Positions 57,551 to 64,000 of a DNA stretch of 64,000 bases are shown piece after piece. Numbering within the stretch: the first letter of the stretch is position 1; each line of letters begins with the position of its first letter. The position numbers were made by a program, and so were the translations under genes. Under the pieces are notes generated by a model. That model made no database searches, had not been told where the DNA came from, and saw only the letters and a list, made by a program, of their open reading frames with translations. Source of the DNA: Rhizomys pruinosus (taxonomy: Eukaryota > Chordata > Mammalia > Rodentia > Spalacidae); the NCBI GenBank assembly GCA_009823505.1, contig VZQC01005680.1, positions 7,950,439 to 8,014,438 on the forward strand. Direction: 5' to 3'.

Positions 57551-60500
57551 AGGGCTCCCTGCCCTTGGAACCAGATTCAGACATTTGTAAACAGCCCTGG
57601 AGAGCAGGCAGGTGGACCCTGTGCTGGATAGCTCTAGTGTCAACTTGACAAATCTGGGTTGAGAGAGCCTCAGTTGGGGAATTGGCTCCATTGGATTGGC
57701 CTGTGGCCACATCTGTGGAATACTGTCTTGATGGTCGAGCAGTGTGGGAGGGCCCAGCCCACAATGAGTGGTGCCACCCTGGGCAGGTTGTTGTGTACCA
57801 TATAAGAAGGCAGGCTGGGCATGAGCCAGGGGAGCAAGCCAGTAAACAGCATTCTTCCGTGGCTTGTGCTTCAGCTCCTGCCTCCAGGTTCCTGCCCTGA
57901 GTTCTTGCTCTGGGCTCCCTAAGTGATGAACTGTGACCCAGGAGATGTAAGCTGAATAAACCCTTTCCTCCCCAAGTTGGTGTTAGTCAGAGTGTTTTGT
58001 CACAGCAATGGAAGACAAACTAGAACAGAAATTGGTACCAGAGAGTGGGCTATTGCTGTGACAGACCTGACCTTGGTGTTTTGGGGAAGGATTGTGGAAG
58101 TGTTTGGAATTTTGGGCTAGAAAAATCATTGAATGGCTAAAGATCATGGCTGTGGAACTTGGAACAGTTTTGCTGAAAGAGTTGTGGACAATGGAGGCCT
58201 GGCTTGTGAAGTTTCAAAGGGAAGCAGAGATCATCAGGACTGTTTAATCTGTGGGTTCTGGTCAGCTGGGGCTGAAGAATAAGCTGTAAGTAACAAGAGA
58301 CCAGAACCTGAAGGGAAATCTTTGTTGTACTGGGACAATTGATGCTGGTTAGCTGGGGCTGAAAAATCAAGCTGAAGTAGTAACGAGAGACCAGCATTCT
58401 GATGTGGTGAAATCTTCTGGGGAAGAAATTTCTTCAGGGTCAGCACCAGAAGCTGTGTTTCCAGAAGGGGCCTTGAGCCTCCATCTCAGCCAGAACAGGA
58501 CGGTGGTGTGTGTAAGAGTCTCCTATATGGTTCTGGTTTTGAATTTGAGGGGGTCACAGAGAGCAGCCCAAGCTTGGCACTGTGGAGCAGGTCAGAGAGA
58601 AGACCATGTTGGTGGAAGTGCACCTCGGTTCAGTGAAAGACACCAGGATTGCAGGGTCATTGGAGAGAAGCTGAGGCTTGCACCTAGGGAGGTGAAAGAG
58701 ACTTTGGTGAAGGTGCTGCCTCATTTTTCAGTGGTGACCCCAGCTTTTTGGAGATGCCAGGACCATCAGTGACCACCATAGAGCAGCAGCAGGTGTGAAA
58801 TGGAGTGGCCTGGGGCCTTCGAGATGAGCTGTGTGTGGCATGATCGCGCAGAGTCGGAGAGGGGGAGCTGCTGAAACCCTTTGGAGCCCAGAAGAATCGT
58901 GAGTGATCCCAGGTTTCCAGCTTGAGCTACTTTCCTGGCTGACTTAGGTTTTTGTTTGAGAGTGCCTGTATCTTCCTTTGAAATAAGACCAGTCTTGCTT
59001 GGATGTTACAACAGCCCACAGTTAAGAGGCTTTTAAAAGACGAACTTTTAAGTTTGGACATTTTAAGGACTTTGTGGGCTTTAAGTTTGTACTGTCTCAG
59101 GTTTGTGGTTAATGTAACACCATACTACTTTGGGGATAAGACTGGAAAGGTGTTGTTTAACTAGTGATGTGTTTTGGGGTCAAGTTGACAACGGGTCAAT
59201 TTTCTGGATAGACTTTAGTGTCAACCTTGACACACCTGGGTTGAGGGAGATCTCAAGTTTTGGGGGGAAAAAAAAATTTTGGCTCCATTGGATTGGCCTG
59301 TTGGCCAACTGTGGAGTTTTGTCTGATGGTCAAGCAGTGTGCAGGGCCCAAGCCCACACATGAGTGGTGCCACCCTGGGCAGGTGTTCTGTGTATGTTAT
59401 AAGAAGGCAGGCTGGATATGAGCCAGGGGAGCAAGCCAGTGAACAGCATTCCTCCATGGCTTGTGCTTCAGCTTCTGCCTCCAGGTTCCTGCCCTGAGTT
59501 CCTGCCTTGGGCTCCCTAAGTGATGAACTGTGACCCAGGAGATGTAAGCTGAATAAACCCTTTCCTCCCCAAGTTGGTGTTGGTCAGAGTGTTTTGTCAC
59601 AGCAATGGAAGACAAACTAGAACAGACCTCATGTGGTGCAGTGGTTCTGTGGGTTCCACTCTTCCAGAGAGTGCATGAGGTTGACTTCCACTCAGTGGTG
59701 AGAGCCCCCAACTGTGCTGCACCACAATTTTCCAACTCCCTACCCACTGCCTGGGGAACATCTGAAGCACCACCTCCTCAGCTCCAGGCTATGCTTCCCA
59801 GCCCTTGGACCCAGATTCAGACATTTGTAACCAGCCCTGGAGAGCAGGTAGATGAACCCCACGTGGTACAGTGGTTCTGTGGGTTGTGCTCTCCCAGTGA
59901 CTGCATGAGGTTGACCTCCACTCAGTGGTGAGAGGCCTCAAATCCACTGCACCATGACATTCGTAAGTCCCTACCCCCTAGCTGGGGAATACCTAAGGCA
60001 TGCTTTCAGCTCCAGGCTAGGTTTCTCAGCCCTTGGACCCAGATTCAGACAGTTACAACCAGCCCTGGAGAGCTGGTAGGCAGACTGACATGGTGGGGGA
60101 TTCTGTGAGCTCATCTTGTCTGATTGATACCTGTCTTAGGACTCTGGAGGAGCTCCTAACTAGCTAGGCAAGAACTAACTGGTCCCTGCAGTACAAAATC
60201 AGAAATGAGAACCAGAAGCCTAGACCAACCAGACATTCATACCCAATAAGAAGACAATGAAGACATCGGAAGAATACAAGCAAAGTTAGTCTTCAATTCA
60301 ACAATGAGACACTTCAGTTTCATATCAGAATCACAAACAACAAAAGAAATCCACATGCCAAAATCACAATGAAAAAAACAATAAAATAAAAAACCCAAAT
60401 AATATCTCTTCTAAATAGTACCAGGTCTGTAGAAGAGTTCTACAATGAGGACCCCACTAGATGTAACCCAGGACACAGAACTTAAAAGAACTATCATAAC

Positions 60501-61485
60501 CATAATTAAAAAAATCAAGAAATTTAAAGAACACGTAATCAAAGGAATGAAAGAACTAGAAGAAAATAGAGACAGTCTAAAAGAAGATAGGGATAAATTT
60601 TTGACTGACTTTACAAGAAAGGTAAAAATACTCAAGAAAACTCAGGCTGGTATGAAGAAGGAAGTGGAACACACAATACGCCATCTGTAAAGAACAGGAG
60701 AAAGCTTCGGTAACGGAATGAATGAAGAAAATATAATATCAAAAATGGAAGATCAAGGGAAGAATTGGACTGCTCAAGTCAAGATTATGAAAAATGAGAA
60801 AAAAACCCCCTCAGGAATGGAATATTCAGGAAAGATGCAACACCATGAAAAGACCAAACCTATGCATCATAGGTATTGAGGAAGGAGAAGAACCTCGGGA
60901 TAATGGTATTAACCAGATATTCAACAGGATTGTAGAAGAAAATGTCTCCAAATTAAAAAAAATCAGTAGCTGTTCTACATGCCAATAACAAGCAACTAGA
61001 GGAGTACATGGAAACCCTTCCATTACCAATAACTTAAAAAAATAAAATATCCCGGGACAAACCTGACCAAAGACACTAAAGATCTCTACAATGGAAAATT
61101 TAAATCTTTGAAAAAGGATATTGAGAAAGACACCAGAAGACTGAAGGACCTTCCATGCTCATGCATTGGAAGAATTAATATTGTAAAAATGACAATACTA
61201 CCCATAGTAATATATAGATTCAATGCAATCCCAATCAAAACCCTATGAATTTCTTCATAGAATTAGGAAAAAAAAATCCAAAAATTCATATGGAGAAACA
61301 AAAGACCCCAGATAGCCAAAGCAAACTCGAGCACAAAAAGCAATGCGGGGTGGGTGGGGTGGGTGGGAGAGGAGGTCTACTACAACCAATTTCAAACTAT
61401 ATTGCAGAGATGGTCATAAAAACAGTATGGCACTGGCAGAAAAATAGACGTGTAAATCAATGGAACAAAACCACCTAAATGCCCA
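57551..61485 (+). mobile_element. Rearranged L1 with 5' UTR, ORF1 and ORF2 pieces
   Basis: 5' UTR monomer-like units (agcccttggacccagattcagac ... ccctggagagcagg; three units at about 57551, 59800 and 60025) lead to ORF1 remnants: a coiled-coil-rich frame at 60445-60690 and an RRM-like piece at 60794-60960 (KRPNLCIIGIEEGEE). At about 60965 it jumps directly into ORF2 3'-half sequence (ccaataacaagcaactagag; gattcaatgcaatcccaatc), a deletion of several kb, and ends without a 3' UTR near 61485. An LTR element splits the 5' UTR. Not coding-competent. Confidence 0.85.
57620..59624 (+). mobile_element. Class III (ERVL/MaLR-like) element, LTR-internal-LTR
   Basis: Two direct LTRs (57620-58027 and about 59200-59624) with TG...CA ends flank an internal region of about 1.17 kb. 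A tggtaccagagagtgg primer-binding site of tRNA-Leu type follows the 5' LTR at 58033, as known for MaLR/ERVL elements. A 5-bp TSD with one mismatch (gaccc at 57615-57619, gacct at 59625-59629) fits ERVL integration. LTRs contain an ataagaaggcagg TATA-like box and gctgaataaaccctttcc. Internal frames are short and broken. Confidence 0.85.
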
Positions 61486-61534
61486 GACTTGTGCTGTTCC
61501 ACAACAATCATTTTCATTTTTCTCATTGTTCACA

Positions 61535-62100
61535 GGGGCAGCTGGAGCACACTCATGAGCCGTTCAGATCACACTGGCTTCTTAAGAACAGCTTGCTCTG
61601 GCTCAACTCTGATGAGCTCTGTCTACTTTCTTCTTGAGCTCAAATACCAGAGGCATGATCAGGCCGTCTTGTCCTCTCCACATGGATCTGAAGGAAGGGA
61701 CTCAGAAAGTCCACATTCCCAAGGATGCTAATTCGCCTGAAACCTACTTTCTGTCTCACTGGGGTTCAGGTCTGCCAGGTTCTCCCACATTTTGAGAGCA
61801 TCAGGCCCCAACACAACAGCCTTTGTTCCACAAACATATTGAATTAAAGACCCTGTTATTTTATAATGAATAATGAAAGGTAAATATTCAAGCAGATGGG
61901 AAACAGTAGAAGATAACGGGGCCCCTTCATCATTATCACGTGTAAGGGAAGAACATCACAGAACCACAGAGGAACATCATGTTGGAAGCTTTGAGAACAG
62001 AGGAACATCAAGGGACCCTGAGTACCTTGGACTCTTCCCCTCCCCATCAGTGCATGCATTCTCTAACTGAAGGTCCTGTCCCTGAGCCTTCTAATGACAG
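61535..62100 (+). promoter_or_regulatory. 5' flank of the alpha-defensin gene
   Basis: About 450 bp of this flank are homologous to the orphan inverted segment at 43622-44045. A 60-bp insertion (ttattttataatgaataatg...) near 61840-61875 interrupts the alignment. The flank begins about 50 bp after the L1 ends, so the L1 sits within 0.65 kb of the promoter. Confidence 0.6.
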
Positions 62101-62103
62101 CCC

Positions 62104-62110
62104 TATAAAT
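62104..62110 (+). promoter_or_regulatory. TATA box of alpha-defensin gene
   Basis: TATAAAT in ctataaatacagg, 75 bp before the start codon. Transcription would start near 62134-62140, giving a 5' UTR of about 40-45 nt without an intron. The pseudogene at 33.7 kb keeps the same promoter wording. Confidence 0.8.
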
Positions 62111-62178
62111 ACAGGCTGGGTTCTCACTCTGTACCCACTGGTCTCTGAGGTCAATAATCCTGCAGGTGACTCCCAGCC

Positions 62179-63047
62179 ATGAGAACACTCACCCTCCTCG
62201 CTGCTCTTCTCCTGCTGGCCTTCCAGGCCCAGGCTGATGCTCTCCCAGCAGCAGCTGAGGAGTCTCCAGATGAGGAGCAGCCAGGGGAAGAGGACCAGGC
62301 CATGGGCATCTCCTTTGAAGATCCTGAACGCTCTGCCCTTCCATACGCAGGTGAGTGGTGCCAATCAGTTGGACAGAGGCTTGATCTGGTCAGGATGGGC
62401 TGGAGCCAGGTTTCAGAATCCTGTCTAAAATAGTCTGACTCCTTTGGTAACTCTGTATTACTGAGTTTTTATATCTTCTCCATTGTAATAACAGTGGGTG
62501 TTAAATTAGCCAATTTGACCTTTCTCATGAGGTTTTGACCCAGCAATACATCTGTTGAATTCACCAGAAGATAGAGAAACACCCTAAGTACATCAATCCA
62601 GAACAAAGGAGTAAAGAATAGTCTTGAGTGTAATGATACAAAATTCTCCTTATGTAAAATAATGGACTCTGATATTTCAGATCAGTGTGACATTGTGCTG
62701 AAAGAATATATGATTAGTACAGGGTATTTAACATTGAAGGCCCACCAAATTGGTCTCAGGTCCTATACATAACCAACACTTGTAAGGTGATTGTTTCAGT
62801 TTGTGTGGAGTTGATCATTTTGATGGCTGTCATGTTCCTTACATAACAAACCTGCAGAAATCTATTTTGTCATGATAAGATGTAGACTTGCCACTGACTC
62901 CATACTCAACATCTGACATTCTCTGTGTGCCCAGGTGCAAGAAAGAAAGTCTTGACATGCTACTGTAGAAACAAATGCAAGAGTCGTGAGCGTTTCAATG
63001 GGAATTGCATACTGGGTAAACTACGCTACTCACTCTGCTGCAAATGA
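62179..63047 (+). CDS. Enteric-type alpha-defensin (prepropeptide, 94 aa, two exons)
   Basis: Secreted, cationic, disulfide-linked antimicrobial peptide of the alpha-defensin (cryptdin) family; enteric members are released by Paneth cells. Exon 1 (62179-62350) gives signal peptide 1-19 (MRTLTLLAALLLLAFQAQA) and an acidic prosegment (20 to about 58, EESPDEEQPGEEDQA) that normally keeps the peptide inactive. A gtgagt donor, a 584-bp phase-1 intron and a ctctgtgtgcccag acceptor follow. Exon 2 (62935-63047) encodes the mature domain: Cys66, 68, 72, 82, 92 and 93. Arg69 and Glu76 (conserved salt bridge) and Gly80 are kept. The dibasic ARKK at 59-62 is a plausible processing region. The start is the only ATG after the 5' UTR and has a cagccATG context. 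A single 5' exon with TATA 75 bp upstream fits Paneth genes, not myeloid ones. Odd point: C2-C3 spacing is 3, where the family has 4. I cannot assign a numbered orthologue. Confidence 0.95.
62935..63047 (+). other. Exon 2: mature alpha-defensin domain
   Basis: Codons for C-Y-C-R-N-K-C, then nine residues (KSRERFNGN), Cys, nine residues (ILGKLRYSL), CC and a final Lys before TGA. By eye the mature region carries about +7 net charge from the first Cys onward. Confidence 0.95.
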
Positions 63048-63147
63048 ACATGAAGAGTAGACAGAAGCAGATCACCTATCATTTTGACACCAAGAAGGGT
63101 CCACTAATTTCCTCTGTACCTGTCTGAAATTTTTCTTCTTTATAACT

Positions 63148-63153
63148 AATAAA
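63148..63153 (+). terminator. Poly(A) signal of alpha-defensin gene
   Basis: AATAAA about 100 nt after the stop codon, followed by ttacatgtagcaca. Gives a 3' UTR of roughly 115-125 nt, in the range usual for the family. Confidence 0.85.
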
Positions 63154-64000
63154 TTACATGTAGCACATTCTCTGTTTGCTTTCATTTGAAAAATTCTTTT
63201 TATAAGGCTCATATCTTTAGTTTCCTTACTCGGGATACAAAGGGATGTGGATCTCTGTCATTTCCAGGGTATCCTGGTCTCCATAGCAAATTTCAGGGCA
63301 AATGAGACTACAGGAAACCTCTGTGTCAGAAAGACTGAAAGAAAAATAGTTGTGCTAAGTACAAAATGTTTCAAGGACTTGCACAGGCAGCAGATAGGAA
63401 GTCTAAGGGAAGGTCAGCGAAGCTGCTGATCTCTCTGCCTACCTCCCTTGACCTTTCCCATTTCCCATTGAGGGCACTCATAAAGACATCACCTATGTAT
63501 TAGGCAGAACTATCAATTACAGCTTCATGTCTGTATACTTGTAATATCAAATATTTCAGAGAACCACTATCATCTTTCCAAATCTTTGTATTTTGATGCA
63601 CAGACCTGAAATGAGCAGCTGCATTCTAAGTTCTGGGATGTTATCAAGTCCATGGAGACACCTTTCAGTGATGTTAGAAAAGGTTGTAGTCAAGGAAAGA
63701 TGAGGAAGAAGAAAAAGCAAGGAGACCTAAACTGTAATTTCTATGACATTTGTACGACATATACATGTATATTACAAAATGTGTTTTCTGAGGAGAAAGC
63801 TATTTGTCACAAACAAAAGCTGTATGTGCCTAATTACTCTAGTGTTCTTTGCAATGTACACTATGAATGTGTTTTCTTATAATTTCTGTCAACTTAGTAT
63901 GTTAAGCAAAATGCAGCTTGGAATTTATATCCCAGGTAAATAAAGGAAATAGCACACAGCTTTCCTCACAGCCTGAGTTCTCCAGTGGTGTGTAGAGTGA
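63154..64000. other. No gene; decayed B1 piece
   Basis: About 63235-63345 is a diverged B1 3' portion (gtggatctctgtcatttcca ... ggaaacctctgtgtcagaa). The rest is unclassified; the defensin cluster may continue beyond the window. Confidence 0.5.

Overview
This is nuclear DNA of a muroid rodent. It is dense in B1 (7SL-derived) and B2 (tRNA-derived) SINEs, B4-like fusion SINEs, rodent L1 fragments and class III (MaLR/ERVL-like) LTR elements, and it carries an alpha-defensin gene. Most B2 copies share a CpG-rich central block that I do not recognise as the house-mouse consensus, so I infer a relative rather than Mus musculus; the species cannot be named from the sequence. The region looks like one edge of the defensin cluster (chromosome 8-like in mouse), where defensin genes are sparse and retroelements dominate.

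Layout. 1-21.3 kb: no gene; L1, B1, B2 and LTR debris, a B2-head/B1 fusion SINE at 7.2 kb, an inverted repeat (13.8/16.7 kb) and a strong CTCF-type motif at 16.03 kb. 21.3-22.4 kb (minus): a two-exon beta-defensin-like gene with a one-base frameshift. 24-31 kb: retroelements, including two solo LTRs of one family in opposite orientation and a third LTR carrying a tRNA-Asp-like stretch and a perfect 11-bp hairpin. 32.7-33.7 kb (minus): an alpha-defensin pseudogene with a stop at codon 6 and an L1 plus B2 insertion just upstream of its TATA box. 35-46 kb: repeats, a 5'-truncated Psmd12 retrocopy (40.4 kb), and an orphan inverted copy of the alpha-defensin 5' flank (43.6-44.05 kb). 46.7-55.7 kb: L1 3' end, then two near-identical ~3 kb blocks, each with a 38-bp minisatellite (18 versus 13 units). 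Between them lies about 1.1 kb of foreign sequence holding one Ptbp2 exon with both splice sites; a single N lies exactly at one edge. 56.4-61.5 kb: a diverged tandem duplication, then a rearranged L1 whose 5' UTR is split by an LTR-PBS-internal-LTR element. 61.5-63.2 kb (plus): the only gene that looks functional, a two-exon enteric (Paneth-type) alpha-defensin with TATA box, phase-1 intron and poly(A) signal.

The defensin remnants (one live gene, one alpha pseudogene, one orphan alpha 5' flank, one broken beta-type gene) record birth-and-death evolution of an innate-immunity locus. The live gene lacks one residue between its second and third cysteines compared with the usual alpha-defensin spacing. 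SINE and LINE boundaries are approximate unless a target-site duplication (TSD) is cited.
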